DNA from: Ciceribacter thiooxidans | GTDB taxonomy: Bacteria; Pseudomonadota; Alphaproteobacteria; Rhizobiales; Rhizobiaceae | Direction of reading: 5' to 3' | Assembly: GCF_014126615.1 (NCBI RefSeq) | Contig: NZ_CP059897.1 | Location: forward strand, 310,001-374,000 | Length of the DNA: 64,000 bases | Shown here: in pieces, positions 35,494 to 44,737 of the stretch | Layout: each line of letters starts with the position of its first letter | Numbering within the stretch: position 1 is the stretch's first letter | Notes under the pieces: generated by a model | What the model saw: the letters and a program-made list of their open reading frames with translations, nothing else | Told to the model about the DNA's origin: nothing | The model's database searches: none | Translations under genes and position numbers: made by a program

Positions 35494-37340
35494 TGTGCGG
35501 CCTCGAGCGGAGGCGCCGACCGCTTGCTCACCGGCATCGACATCGTCGCCATGGTTCCGCCTCCCGTGGCCTCGGAAAAGGTGATTTCACCGCCGAATTC
35601 CCGCACGATCGCCGTCGCAATGGAAAGCCCCAGCCCGAGCCCCTCGCCTGTCAGCTTGGTGGTAAAGAACGGCTCGGCAACACGATCTCGATGTTCTGGT
35701 GCGATACCAGTCCCGTTGTCGATAACAGTAACAGACACTGCCGTCGCATCGGCGGCCCGCCTGACGGTGATTGACGGCGCGGGCCGGCCTTCGACGGCGT
35801 CGAGTGCGTTGAGGAGCAGGTTCAGCATCACCTGCTCCAGCTTGACGCCAACCGCGGTGACGACGGGCGCTTGACCTCGAGCCTCGATTGTCGGTACGAC
35901 GCCGATCGCCTTTGCTCGCGGCATTGCGAGATCGATCGCATTGCGGATGACGGCGTCGACATCGACCGCCTCGAGTTCGGAAGCACCCTTCCGGCCGAAG
36001 GTCTTCAGATGCTTGACCGTCCGCTGCATGCGCTTGACGAGTGCACGCGCATCAAGGATCCGTTCTCCGACCTTCCCCGCGTCCTCCTTTTCGGCCAGGA
36101 CGCCGGCCGTCGCCAGTGTCGCCTCGAGTGCCGCGAGCGGCTGGCTCACTTCATGCACGATGGCCGTCGACATCCGCCCGAGCGCTGCCATCTTCTCGGA
36201 ATGGATGAGCCCCTCCTGTGTGCGGCGCAGTTCGTCCTCGGTCCGCTTGCGGATGTCGATCTCCCGAGCAAGGTCCTGCGTTCGTTCCGCGACCTTGAGC
36301 TCCAGGATTTCGCCCTGGCGCAGGCGCATCCGGATCAGCAGCGCCCGCTGATGGAGAAAATAAAGGGCGCCCGTTGCGATGAGACCGGCGATGAGTGCGG
36401 CAAGGGCCCAGAAACCGGCGAGCTTGGCAATGTCGGCGGTGCTGGTGGCCGCGAGTACGGTCCAGCTGTCCGGCTCGATCGACGAGAACTTGGCGAGGAG
36501 CCTTTGTCCTTCGCCGTCGACGCGAAGCGCCGGCGCCTCGGCCCCATTCGCCGGCGGGACGACTCCTGTAGGAAGGATCGGCCTGGCCTCGTCCAGGTTC
36601 GCCCCGTCATAGGTTCTCTCCGCCGCGACCCGCTTTGCGGCCTCCCCTGAAAGCGGCGAAAGAGGACGGTATTTCCAGTCCGGGTTACCGGAAAGAAAGA
36701 CAATACCCCAGCGGTCAGCGATGGCAGTCTGGACGCCGGCGGCTTCCCAGGTCACCTCGAGTGGTTGAAGATCGGCCTTCACGACGACGATGATCGGCGG
36801 GCCGCCGGGGATATCGATCCGGGAGCTCAGGAAGTAGCCGGGCTTCTTTGTCGTGACGCCGATTGCATAGTATCTGCCTTCTCCCGTGCGGAGCGCATCC
36901 TGAAAATAAGGGCGAAAGCTATAGTTATGACTGATGAAGCTCTCGGGGGTCGCAAAGTTACTGGCGGCAAGCGTCACGCCGTGGCTATCGAGCACGTAAA
37001 GCTCGGACGCGCCTGCCTGCGCGACGACGGTCTGCAGATAGGAGTTTGCCGCGTCGAGAACGGCGTGGTCCTGCCCTGAACTCGCCAGCGCACGGACGCG
37101 CGCATCCTCCCCGACCACCAGCGGGAGATAACGGAACCGCTCGACTTCGGTGGCGATCGCCCTGTTCGTCAGCACCAGGCTGCGCTGGAGCTGTGACTCC
37201 AGTGCGCTGACCGCCGCACCACTCGCCACGTAATAGGCGGCAAAGGGTGCGGTGAAGGTCACCACCAGCATGAAGGCAGTCATTCTGCCGATGTTACGCG
37301 CCATCACCGAGCCGACGTGATTGGAACCTGTCTGTTGCAT
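35490..37340 (-). CDS. Membrane sensor histidine kinase (DctB-like)
   Basis: 616 residues from ATG 37340 (MQQTGSNHV), preceded by GAGGAAA; a longer frame to 37439 lacks support. A membrane segment near residue 30 and a second after about residue 300 enclose a periplasmic double-Cache-like sensor (YVLDSHGVTLAASNF, FRPYFQDAL). The kinase part has His396 in VHEVSQPLAA, then NLLLNALDAVEG (N-box), DNGTGI and GLGLGLSIA. Partner of the DctD-like regulator, likely sensing the TRAP substrate. Confidence 0.92.
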   Translation of the reverse strand: MQQTGSNHVGSVMARNIGRMTAFMLVVTFTAPFAAYYVASGAAVSALESQLQRSLVLTNRAIATEVERFRYLPLVVGEDARVRALASSGQDHAVLDAANSYLQTVVAQAGASELYVLDSHGVTLAASNFATPESFISHNYSFRPYFQDALRTGEGRYYAIGVTTKKPGYFLSSRIDIPGGPPIIVVVKADLQPLEVTWEAAGVQTAIADRWGIVFLSGNPDWKYRPLSPLSGEAAKRVAAERTYDGANLDEARPILPTGVVPPANGAEAPALRVDGEGQRLLAKFSSIEPDSWTVLAATSTADIAKLAGFWALAALIAGLIATGALYFLHQRALLIRMRLRQGEILELKVAERTQDLAREIDIRKRTEDELRRTQEGLIHSEKMAALGRMSTAIVHEVSQPLAALEATLATAGVLAEKEDAGKVGERILDARALVKRMQRTVKHLKTFGRKGASELEAVDVDAVIRNAIDLAMPRAKAIGVVPTIEARGQAPVVTAVGVKLEQVMLNLLLNALDAVEGRPAPSITVRRAADATAVSVTVIDNGTGIAPEHRDRVAEPFFTTKLTGEGLGLGLSIATAIVREFGGEITFSEATGGGTMATMSMPVSKRSAPPLEAAQ

Positions 37341-37429
37341 CGAGTGTAGCGTTTCCTCGCTCAATAGAGAACAGCCGCTGCGTCTATCCTTCTCGTCAGC
37401 ACGGCACGTGGGACAACCGGGCACCCTGG

Positions 37430-37795
37430 TCAGTCGCAAGGTCGCAGAACGATCGGCTCCTGCGCCCGTCGTGCGAGCTCACGGCACCCATCGGCATCGC
37501 AAAGCCGCCAACCCGAGACAGTCGCCCCCGAAGCTGCGAGGACCAGTTCGGGAAGTGGTTGGAGGGTCGGCGTCCACACCCACCATTTTCCCTCGCGGCG
37601 AGCGCCGTCACCGGGCTCCATTCCGGCGCCCGAACCTTGGACGCGGGCTTCCTGGAGAACCAGCCCCTTTTCCGTTGCCGACCAGCGTTCCTGCCACTCG
37701 GTCTTTTCGACCGAGTGGGTCCAGCCGAGCGTAAAGACACCGGCGGCAACGACCATCGCCTTCCCGCCAGCAATGAGGCAGACCGATGTGGTCAT
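37430..37795 (-). CDS. DUF1850 domain protein (TRAP-associated)
   Basis: 121 residues from ATG 37795 (MTTSVCLIAGG), overlapping the TRAP permease stop by ATGA. An N-terminal hydrophobic segment is followed by the DUF1850 pattern FTLGWTHSVEKTEWQERW and a C-terminal WRLCDADGCREL. These small proteins are repeatedly found beside fused TAXI TRAP permeases; the role is not known. Confidence 0.78.
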   Translation of the reverse strand: MTTSVCLIAGGKAMVVAAGVFTLGWTHSVEKTEWQERWSATEKGLVLQEARVQGSGAGMEPGDGARREGKWWVWTPTLQPLPELVLAASGATVSGWRLCDADGCRELARRAQEPIVLRPCD

Positions 37796-39909
37796 GCCGC
37801 ACCCGACAGCGACCTTGCCGCCACCTGCCGGCCTCGACGCCAGATCCAGACAGCGAACAATGCCGAGAGAGCAAAACCGACCTCGTCTGTCATCGGCAAG
37901 GCGGCCAGAAGGGTGAACGCCGCGGCAGCAGCCAGAAGTCTTTCCATTGCCGATAGCCGCACGACGACGAAGCCGATGACCGCCGCCCCCCAAAGTCCGA
38001 TCGCAAGGCCGGTTTTCGCGACGACATAGGCGACCGCTACCGGATAGCCGACTGCTGCCGCCATGGCTCCACCGTCCTGAAGCATGAGTGCCGGCGAATA
38101 GACCGCCATGAACGGGATGACGAAACCGGCCGCCGCGACCTTGATCGCCTGAATTGCGATCTTCAGTCCACTTTCACGCGCAATCGGAGCCGCTGCAAAG
38201 CAGGCGAGCGCGACCGGTGGCGTGAGGTCGGCGAGAATGCCGAAGTAGAAGACGAACATGTGGCTGACGATGAGCGGGACACCGAGTTCCAGAAGAGCCG
38301 GGCCGGCGATCGACGACGTGATGATGTAGTTCGGGATCGTCGGTATGCCCATGCCGAGCACGAGACAGGTTACCATGGTAAGCAAGAGCGAAAGGAACAG
38401 GCTCTTGTCACCGACCGAGACGATGAATTGGCCGAATGTGTTGGCGGCTCCCGTCAAAGTCATCGTTCCGATGATGATACCGACAAGCGCACAGGCCGTC
38501 GCCACGGGCAAGGCGGTTTTTGCGCCCTCCGCCAGCGCATCCCGACAGGTGACGAGCGTCTCCCGACCGCCCTGCGAGAAGGCGTTGATGGCGATCAGTA
38601 CGGCGAGAGCGGCGAGTACGACACCCATGCCGAACTGGAAGAAGGCTGCCGCGACAAGACCGAGCCCCACCCAGAAGACGACCCGGATCACGCTAGAGGG
38701 AAGACCGAGCGCCACCGAACTGCCGAGGATGAGCAGAACGGTGAAGGCAAGACCGACCGTTCCTGCAAACAATGGCGTATAACCCGAAAACAGCAACCAG
38801 ACGAGCGCCGCCAAGGGCAGGATCAGGTACCACTGTTCAACGATCGCGGCCCTTGCCGATGGCAATTCCATTTTTGGAAGGCCGAGAAGGCCGTACTTGC
38901 CCGCCTCGAGATGAACCATCCAGAAGGCCGATGCGAAATAGAGGATTGCCGGAATGATCGCCGCCTTGACGATCTCGTGATACTCGACGCCGAGCGTTTC
39001 GGCCATGATGAAGGCAACCGCGCCCATCACCGGCGGCATGATCTGCCCGCCCATCGAGGCTGTCGCCTCGACACCGCCGGCAAAGGCGGCGCGATAGCCG
39101 AACTTCTTCATAAGAGGGATGGTGAACTGCCCGGTCGTCACGACATTGGCCACTCCGGATCCCGAGATCGTGCCCATCAGCCCTGAGGAAATGATCGCGA
39201 CTTTCGCTGCACCACCCCGCTTGTCACCGACGAAGCTCAGTGAGACGTCGTTGAAGAGCTTGATCATCCCCGCCCTTTCGAGGAAAGCGCCGAAAAGAAT
39301 GAACAGGAAGATGTAGGTCGAGGACACAAAGGTCGGAATTCCGTAGATGCCTTCGGTTCCATAGGCCATGTGGTCGATCACCTGCGTAAAGTCGTAACCA
39401 CGATGGTCGAGCGGCGGCGGCAGGTACTCTCCGAACAGGGCGTAGGCGAGGAACAGGCCGGTTATGATCGGCAAGGCCGGACCCATAAGCGCCCAGGCAG
39501 CAGCAAACACAACTCCGAGCGCAACGACGCCGACCACGATGTCGCGCGGTAGCGGATCACCGGCGCGAATGATCAGTTCACTGTACTCATAGCATTGGTA
39601 GAAGGCGACTGTCGCACCGAGGAGGGCCATAGCCCAGGCAATCGCCTTGGCGATGCCCCCGCGCCGCGAAACCACGGCCAGCAACGGAAAGACCAGTACC
39701 GTGACGAAGCCGACGTGGACGGCGCGCACGATCTGGCTCGGCAGGTCAACCAGATGCGCAGCGGTCGCGATCTGGAAAACCGAAAAGGCGAGCGCAATCC
39801 CGAAAAGGAGGCGACCGTCCCAGGTCTTTGGAAACGCCTGGGTTGCGGCGGCGTGCCCGTGCAGTTCCGCCGATGCGGCCTGCTCTTGTGTATTGATCGT
39901 GTCGTGCAT
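37792..39909 (-). CDS. TRAP transporter fused permease (TAXI type, DctQM fusion)
   Basis: 705 residues from ATG 39909, preceded by GGGAGG. About four N-terminal segments correspond to the small DctQ-like unit and about twelve to the DctM-like unit. Family signatures GTISGSGVANVVTTGQFTIP and VEATASMGGQIMPPVMGAVAFIMAE are present. It imports an organic acid or related solute using an ion gradient, with the TAXI binding protein encoded upstream. Adjacent to a DctBD-like regulator pair. Confidence 0.92.
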   Translation of the reverse strand: MHDTINTQEQAASAELHGHAAATQAFPKTWDGRLLFGIALAFSVFQIATAAHLVDLPSQIVRAVHVGFVTVLVFPLLAVVSRRGGIAKAIAWAMALLGATVAFYQCYEYSELIIRAGDPLPRDIVVGVVALGVVFAAAWALMGPALPIITGLFLAYALFGEYLPPPLDHRGYDFTQVIDHMAYGTEGIYGIPTFVSSTYIFLFILFGAFLERAGMIKLFNDVSLSFVGDKRGGAAKVAIISSGLMGTISGSGVANVVTTGQFTIPLMKKFGYRAAFAGGVEATASMGGQIMPPVMGAVAFIMAETLGVEYHEIVKAAIIPAILYFASAFWMVHLEAGKYGLLGLPKMELPSARAAIVEQWYLILPLAALVWLLFSGYTPLFAGTVGLAFTVLLILGSSVALGLPSSVIRVVFWVGLGLVAAAFFQFGMGVVLAALAVLIAINAFSQGGRETLVTCRDALAEGAKTALPVATACALVGIIIGTMTLTGAANTFGQFIVSVGDKSLFLSLLLTMVTCLVLGMGIPTIPNYIITSSIAGPALLELGVPLIVSHMFVFYFGILADLTPPVALACFAAAPIARESGLKIAIQAIKVAAAGFVIPFMAVYSPALMLQDGGAMAAAVGYPVAVAYVVAKTGLAIGLWGAAVIGFVVVRLSAMERLLAAAAAFTLLAALPMTDEVGFALSALFAVWIWRRGRQVAARSLSGAA

Positions 39910-39932
39910 GGATTCCTCCCGAAAATCCGAGC

Positions 39933-39958
39933 GTGTCGAGCGGCGGCACGCGCGACAC
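39933..39958 (-). repeat. Hairpin between the TAXI binding protein and TRAP permease genes
   Basis: GTGTCG (39933-39938) pairs with CGACAC (39953-39958) around a GC-rich loop, within the 93-bp gap after the binding-protein stop. A further CCGG...CCGG pair is close by. A possible mRNA stabiliser; weak. Confidence 0.4.
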
Positions 39959-40002
39959 CGGCAGAGCCGGGCCATCGTCGCGTTCGCCGCCGCCCGCAGC
40001 TA

Positions 40003-40959
40003 TCAGAGCAGGCCTTTTTCCTTGTAGTAGCGCTCGGCACCCGGATGCAGGGGCACCGGCATTCCCTTGAGCGCATTCTCGAGCTTGATCTGGGCCGCCG
40101 CCTTGTGCGCCGCTTCCATCTCCGGAAGGTTCTCGAAGAGCTGCTTCGTCATCTGGTAGGCCGTCTCGTCAGAGACGTCGGAATGGGTCACGAGAAAGTT
40201 GACGACTGCAACCGTCGGCACGTCAGCATCCTGTCCCTGGTAAGTACCAGCCGGAACTGTCGCAGCGATATAGGGCGCACCGAGCTTACCGGCGATTTCT
40301 TCCGGCACCGCGACCATCTGCACATCGACCGAGGTCGCCAGATCCTTGAATGAGGAAACGCCGAGGCCTGCCGACTGCAAAGTGGCATCGAGCTGGCGGT
40401 TCTTCATCAACTCGACCGATTCCGCGAAAGGCAGATACTCGGTCTTCGCAAGGTCGTCGTAGCTCATGCCGGCAGCGGCGAGAATTGCGCGGGCATTCAG
40501 TTCCGTGCCGGATTTCGGCGCACCGACGGAAAGACTCTTGCCCTTGAAATCGGCGATCGTCTTGATGCCGGACTCCTTCGACGACATGATCTGGATGTAG
40601 TTCGGATAGATCGCGGCAATCCCGCGCAACTTGTCGAGCGGTGCCTTGAAACCGGCGTCGGCATTGCCTTCCCATGCGAGCTTGACGCTATCGCCGAGGG
40701 CAAAGGCGATTTCGCCGCGACCCTGCTGCAGAAGGTTGAGGTTCTCGACCGATGCCTTGGTCGCCTGAACCTGCGTGCGTACACCCTCGATCTTCTCGCC
40801 GTAGATCTTCGAAAGAGCAACGCCAAGCGGATAGTAGACGCCCGACGTGCCGCCCGTCAGAATATTTATGAATTCGCTCGCGCCGGCCGAAGCCGCGGAA
40901 AACATGATGGACGTACCGGCGATCGCCGCAATGGCAGCGCGTTTCAGTCTAGGGTTCAC
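40003..40959 (-). CDS. TAXI-family TRAP transporter solute-binding protein
   Basis: 318 residues from a GTG start at 40959, preceded by GGGAGG at the right distance; the signal peptide follows (NPRLKRAAIAAIAGTS...AGA). TAXI hallmarks: FINILTGGTSGVYYPLG, NLNLLQQGRGEIAFALGD, VGAPKSGTELNARAIL. It binds the solute in the periplasm for the fused permease. Preceded by a sigma-54-type promoter. Confidence 0.92.
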   Translation of the reverse strand: MNPRLKRAAIAAIAGTSIMFSAASAGASEFINILTGGTSGVYYPLGVALSKIYGEKIEGVRTQVQATKASVENLNLLQQGRGEIAFALGDSVKLAWEGNADAGFKAPLDKLRGIAAIYPNYIQIMSSKESGIKTIADFKGKSLSVGAPKSGTELNARAILAAAGMSYDDLAKTEYLPFAESVELMKNRQLDATLQSAGLGVSSFKDLATSVDVQMVAVPEEIAGKLGAPYIAATVPAGTYQGQDADVPTVAVVNFLVTHSDVSDETAYQMTKQLFENLPEMEAAHKAAAQIKLENALKGMPVPLHPGAERYYKEKGLL

Positions 40960-41033
40960 CTGAGAATCCTCCCGTTCAAGTTTGACAACGATGCAGCCGC
41001 CCTCCTCGGATCGAACCGCACGTAAGACCCGTA

Positions 41034-41048
41034 GCAATTGATGGGCCA
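41034..41048 (-). promoter_or_regulatory. Sigma-54 (-24/-12) promoter of the TAXI-TRAP operon
   Basis: Read on the reverse strand, TGGCCCATCAATTGC matches the sigma-54 consensus TGGCAC-N5-TTGC with one mismatch and correct GG-N10-GC spacing. Transcription would start near 41023, giving a leader of about 64 bases before the TAXI start. Confidence 0.72.
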
Positions 41049-41098
41049 GTTCCAACCATTTGAAATCATTGACGCTGCACGCGACAATCCGGCGACGG

Positions 41099-41116
41099 CA
41101 GGCAATTTTCCGCCAA
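41099..41116. promoter_or_regulatory. Upstream activator dyad 2 (proximal)
   Basis: On the reverse strand TTGGCGGAAAATTGCCTG shares TGGC-x2-AAA-x-TTGCC with the distal dyad. Its centre is about 85 bp upstream of the predicted start and 32 bp (about three helical turns) from the distal dyad. Confidence 0.5.
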
Positions 41117-41124
41117 CATCATTC

Positions 41125-41154
41125 GTGCGCCTGGCAAAAACTTGCCAGATGCAC
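41125..41154. promoter_or_regulatory. Upstream activator dyad 1 (distal)
   Basis: A near-perfect dyad: GTGC, two bases, CTGGCAA, a 4-base centre, TTGCCAG, two bases, GCAC. It lies about 117 bp upstream of the predicted sigma-54 start, the normal position of an enhancer for a DctD-type activator. Confidence 0.62.
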
Positions 41155-41246
41155 GACCGCGCCGTTCGCGCCAGTGGGCGTACGCCACCTCCATCATATG
41201 ACCGCAAGCGACGCGAGGCGAGATCTTCGCTGCATTCAAGCGGGCT

Positions 41247-42125
41247 CTACCCCTTGATGCCGGTCGAGGCGACGCTTGCGATAAAGAAGCGCTGCAGGAG
41301 CAGATAGAAAATCAGAACCGGAACGCTGATCAGCGTCAGATACGCCATCACTTCTCCCCAGGGTGTTTGCAACTGGAAGAAGTATTGCAGGCCGACCATG
41401 ACGGGCCTGTACGTCTCCGACTGCGTCACCAGAAGCGGCCAGAGATATTGCTGGCTGTACATCACCAGGAATTTGAGGATCGCCGCCGTCGCGATGACCG
41501 GGCCGGAGAGCGGCATGACCACCCTTGAATAAATCTGCAACCAACTCGCCCCGTCGATCCGCGCCGCCTCAATCAGGTCGTGCGGCAGGTCCTTGAAATA
41601 CTGGACGAAGAGAAAGATCGTCAGACCATCGGCGATCCAAGGAATGATTTGAACGCGCCACGAGTTCAGCCATCCCCATTGCAGCCCGTCTGCGCCGATC
41701 CAGGGGAGGTTGTTCACCTCGAGCAGGAGCGGCACGGCGATCGTCTCGAAGGGTATGATCAGGGTCGCGAGGATTACGGAAAAGACAACGTCGCGACCCC
41801 GCCAGTTCAGAAAGACGAAGGCAAACCCGGCAAGAGAACCGAGCGCGAGCGCCAGAAACACGGTCGTAGCGGTGACGATCACGGAGTTGAAGACAAAGGT
41901 CGCAATGGGCGCGCGCGCAAATGCCGCCGCATAATTGTCGAACGAGATGTCACCGACGGGCAGGAAGGCCCTGACTGAAGTTGCATCACGCAAAAGCTGG
42001 TCGTCCGGCTTCAGCGACGAGAAGACCATGAAGAGCAGCGGCAGTACAAAGACGGCCGCGATCGCGACCAGCAAAAGGTAATCGAGAGCAATCAGCAACC
42101 GGCTCTTCTGTCTTCCTGGTGTCAT
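41247..42125 (-). CDS. Carbohydrate ABC transporter permease (MalG-like)
   Basis: 292 residues, six membrane segments, EAA loop at EAARIDGASWLQIYSRVVMPLSGPV. Overlaps the companion permease stop by ATGA. C-terminal inner-membrane half of a CUT1 sugar importer. The operon has no ATPase, so it must borrow one (MsmK/UgpC-like) encoded elsewhere. Confidence 0.92.
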   Translation of the reverse strand: MTPGRQKSRLLIALDYLLLVAIAAVFVLPLLFMVFSSLKPDDQLLRDATSVRAFLPVGDISFDNYAAAFARAPIATFVFNSVIVTATTVFLALALGSLAGFAFVFLNWRGRDVVFSVILATLIIPFETIAVPLLLEVNNLPWIGADGLQWGWLNSWRVQIIPWIADGLTIFLFVQYFKDLPHDLIEAARIDGASWLQIYSRVVMPLSGPVIATAAILKFLVMYSQQYLWPLLVTQSETYRPVMVGLQYFFQLQTPWGEVMAYLTLISVPVLIFYLLLQRFFIASVASTGIKG

Positions 42126-43225
42126 GGTGAGCGCTCCCGGGTCAGGTATCTCTGTACGAGCGTGATGCTGAGGACGATGACGAAGAGAATGACGGAAATC
42201 GCCGAACCGGCAGCGATATCCTGCCGGCGATATCCTCGCTCCACCGCCTGAAAAACCAACGTTTGCGTGGAATCCAGCGGGCCACCCCGCGTCATCACAT
42301 CGATCTGGGCAAAAAGAGCAAAGCCCTGCATGGTGATCACGACGAAGACGAGCACCGCCGTGTTGCGCAGCATCGGCCAGGTGATCATTGCAAACTTTTG
42401 CCAGGAATTGGCGCCCTCAATGTCCGCCGCCTCGTAAAGCGTCGGAGGAATAGTCTGAAGGCCCGAAAGCCAAATGACCATGTGGAATCCGACACCCTGC
42501 CAGACCGACATGACGAGGATCGCCCAGAGCGCCGTATCGGTACGCCCGAGCCAGTCGATCGGTTGAAAGAGCGCAAAGCTGAGATGGCCGAGAACGCTGT
42601 TCAGAAGCCCGTGGTCCGATGCATAGATGAAGCGCCAAAGCAAGGCCACGACCACCACCGAGAGAACCACGGGCATGAAATAGATGGCCCGAAAGATGCT
42701 GATGCCCGGCCGTCTCTGATTAACGAGGAGTGCAAGAGCCAAAGCCAGCGAAGCCTGAACCGGTGTCACCACCAATACGAAGAGAAAGGTGTTTGCGAGC
42801 GCCTTCAGAAAAACAGGGTCGCGGGCCAGCACGACGTATCGCGTCTCGCCCCAATCGAAGTCTTTGACTTCCCGCATGCCACGGTATTGCGGGTAGTCCG
42901 GATTGTTGCGCGTAAGACTGCGCACGCTCCGAAATTGAAGCGCACCATCAGGGCCGCGGCGGACTTCCCCATCCGCCGTTCGCTCGGGCTCGAGACGGAG
43001 AATCCCGACACCGAGCAGCCGCGAGAAATTGGCCAACCCCACGAATTCGGTCGGGTTGGGAGACGTCAGCCTCTGATCGGTAAAGGACAGCCCGACACCA
43101 AGCAGAAAGGGCGCAGCCAGAAAGAAGCCTATCAAGACCAGTGCAGGGCCGGCCATCAGCCAGCCCGCCATGTTCTGTCGGGTCAGCTTGCCTGATCGTG
43201 GCTGTTCCCTCATCCCCGGACCCAT
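42122..43225 (-). CDS. Carbohydrate ABC transporter permease (MalF-like)
   Basis: 367 residues, starting at 43225, 3 bp after the binding-protein stop; an internal ATG at 43213 is an alternative. After the first membrane segment there is a roughly 90-residue loop (GILRLEPERTADGEV...), then five segments and the EAA loop EAADIEGANSWQKFAMITWP. The extra loop recalls the periplasmic P2 loop of MalF. Confidence 0.92.
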   Translation of the reverse strand: MGPGMREQPRSGKLTRQNMAGWLMAGPALVLIGFFLAAPFLLGVGLSFTDQRLTSPNPTEFVGLANFSRLLGVGILRLEPERTADGEVRRGPDGALQFRSVRSLTRNNPDYPQYRGMREVKDFDWGETRYVVLARDPVFLKALANTFLFVLVVTPVQASLALALALLVNQRRPGISIFRAIYFMPVVLSVVVVALLWRFIYASDHGLLNSVLGHLSFALFQPIDWLGRTDTALWAILVMSVWQGVGFHMVIWLSGLQTIPPTLYEAADIEGANSWQKFAMITWPMLRNTAVLVFVVITMQGFALFAQIDVMTRGGPLDSTQTLVFQAVERGYRRQDIAAGSAISVILFVIVLSITLVQRYLTRERSP

Positions 43226-43228
43226 ACT

Positions 43229-44497
43229 CTATTTCGGCTTGTATCCGCCGTTGCGCTCGATGTTCGCATTGATCTCGTCGGTCGCATTGTCGAGCGTCGT
43301 GGTGACGTCGGCGCCGTTCGCAATATCGGCAAGCACCTTTTGGAAGACCGGTGAGATAAAGGCGTAGGCGGGCGTCACGGGCCGGAGCGTCGCCTGCTTT
43401 TCCGAAAGCGAGAAGAAGACTGAAAGCGGTCCGCCCTGCTTGTAGTTCTTCGTCATCTCGGCCGCGGTCGAGGTGGCGGGAACGAGGCCGATCGCATCGG
43501 AGAATTGTGCGAGGTACTTGTCCTGTATGGCAAACTCGATGAAGGCGGACGCTCCTTCCGGGTGTTCGCTCGTGGCGGAAACACCGAACTGCCAGGACGC
43601 GGCTCCGATCTTAGGCCCTTTGCCGAAGTCGGGCGCAGGCAGGAAGAGAAGGTCGTCGCCGTACTTTTCGAGGGCCTTGACCGCAACCCAGTTGCCCATC
43701 CACTGGAGTGCGTAGCGGCCATCGAGAAAGCCCGTCTCGTGGTCGGCAGGGGACTGCGACGTACCGGGCGCAAGTTTCTTTTCGAACAGCGACTGCCACC
43801 AGTCGCCGAAGCTGATCGCCGCATCTCCGTTCAGAACACCCTCGGCGGTCTCATAGGACTTGGCGTCGATCAGCCCACCACCGAAACTCTCCAGGAATGG
43901 CGTGAAGGCATAGCTGTACCATTCCGTCTTGTCCGCCATACCGAGGTCGATCGCATATTCGAAGTCGCCCGTCGCCTTCAGCTTTTCGAGGATCGCGGTG
44001 AACTCCTCGCCTGTCCAGGGTTTCTCCAGCGTAGGCACACGGATGCCGTTCTTCTCGAGCACGGATTTGCGCGCGAAGACGGCTAGCGCCGCATCCCACA
44101 ACCCGACCGAGTAGAGCTTGCCGTTCCATTTCCCGATCGCACCTGGCAGAAAGTTCTTCAGCTTCTCCTCCGATATCTGCAGCGGCTGGAGATAGCCGGC
44201 CCAGGCCCAGTTCGGCATGTTCGGCCCGTCGACGTCGAGAATGTCGGGAAGCTTGTTCGACAGCGCGGCGGCGGTCACCGACTCGTTGTAGGCCGCCTGC
44301 GGAAATTCCTGTAGACTGACCCGCCAATCCTTCTGTGACGCGTTGAAGTCGTCGATTATGCCGGTCACGATCTTCCGTTCCTCGGCATTGCCCGCACCAT
44401 GATACCAGAGCGAGAGTTCGGTCTGGGCCTGAACGGAGCCGGCGAGCAGCGCGACGCCGAGGGCGCCGAGCACAGAAACCAATGCAGATTTGTTCAT
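43229..44497 (-). CDS. Carbohydrate ABC transporter substrate-binding protein (CUT1 family)
   Basis: 422 residues with signal peptide (ALVSVLGALGVALLAGSVQAQ) and ribosome site GGAGGA. Family features: LSLWYHGAGNAEERK, GVLNGDAAISFGDWW, YALQWMGNW and SEHPEGASAFIEFA. It resembles glycerol-phosphate/oligosaccharide binding proteins of the UgpB/MalE type. Divergent from the AraC-family gene; the sugar is unknown. Confidence 0.9.
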   Translation of the reverse strand: MNKSALVSVLGALGVALLAGSVQAQTELSLWYHGAGNAEERKIVTGIIDDFNASQKDWRVSLQEFPQAAYNESVTAAALSNKLPDILDVDGPNMPNWAWAGYLQPLQISEEKLKNFLPGAIGKWNGKLYSVGLWDAALAVFARKSVLEKNGIRVPTLEKPWTGEEFTAILEKLKATGDFEYAIDLGMADKTEWYSYAFTPFLESFGGGLIDAKSYETAEGVLNGDAAISFGDWWQSLFEKKLAPGTSQSPADHETGFLDGRYALQWMGNWVAVKALEKYGDDLLFLPAPDFGKGPKIGAASWQFGVSATSEHPEGASAFIEFAIQDKYLAQFSDAIGLVPATSTAAEMTKNYKQGGPLSVFFSLSEKQATLRPVTPAYAFISPVFQKVLADIANGADVTTTLDNATDEINANIERNGGYKPK

Positions 44498-44511
44498 GTT
44501 TGATCCTCCTC

Positions 44512-44526
44512 CGGTTCGGAGAACCG
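44512..44526. promoter_or_regulatory. Palindrome upstream of the CUT1 operon
   Basis: CGGTTC-GGA-GAACCG is a perfect 6-bp inverted repeat, 14 bp upstream of the binding-protein start. It overlaps the expected leader, so it could act as operator or leader hairpin. Confidence 0.35.
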
Positions 44527-44737
44527 AAGCGACCGGGATTTTGTTCCCTCGCCGCGTGCATGCATCAAGACAGCACTACGCTGCTGCTATCCCCGCGACT
44601 GACGGCCGATTGCGGATACGGACATTCCCCGGCAACAGGCGTCCGTGAGCAGGCACATGCGATCGCCCGCAAATTTCTGTTAGCTCTTGCTTCTATAAGT
44701 CGTAGCTTGATTCGCGAAACTGCCCTTCACTGCAACC

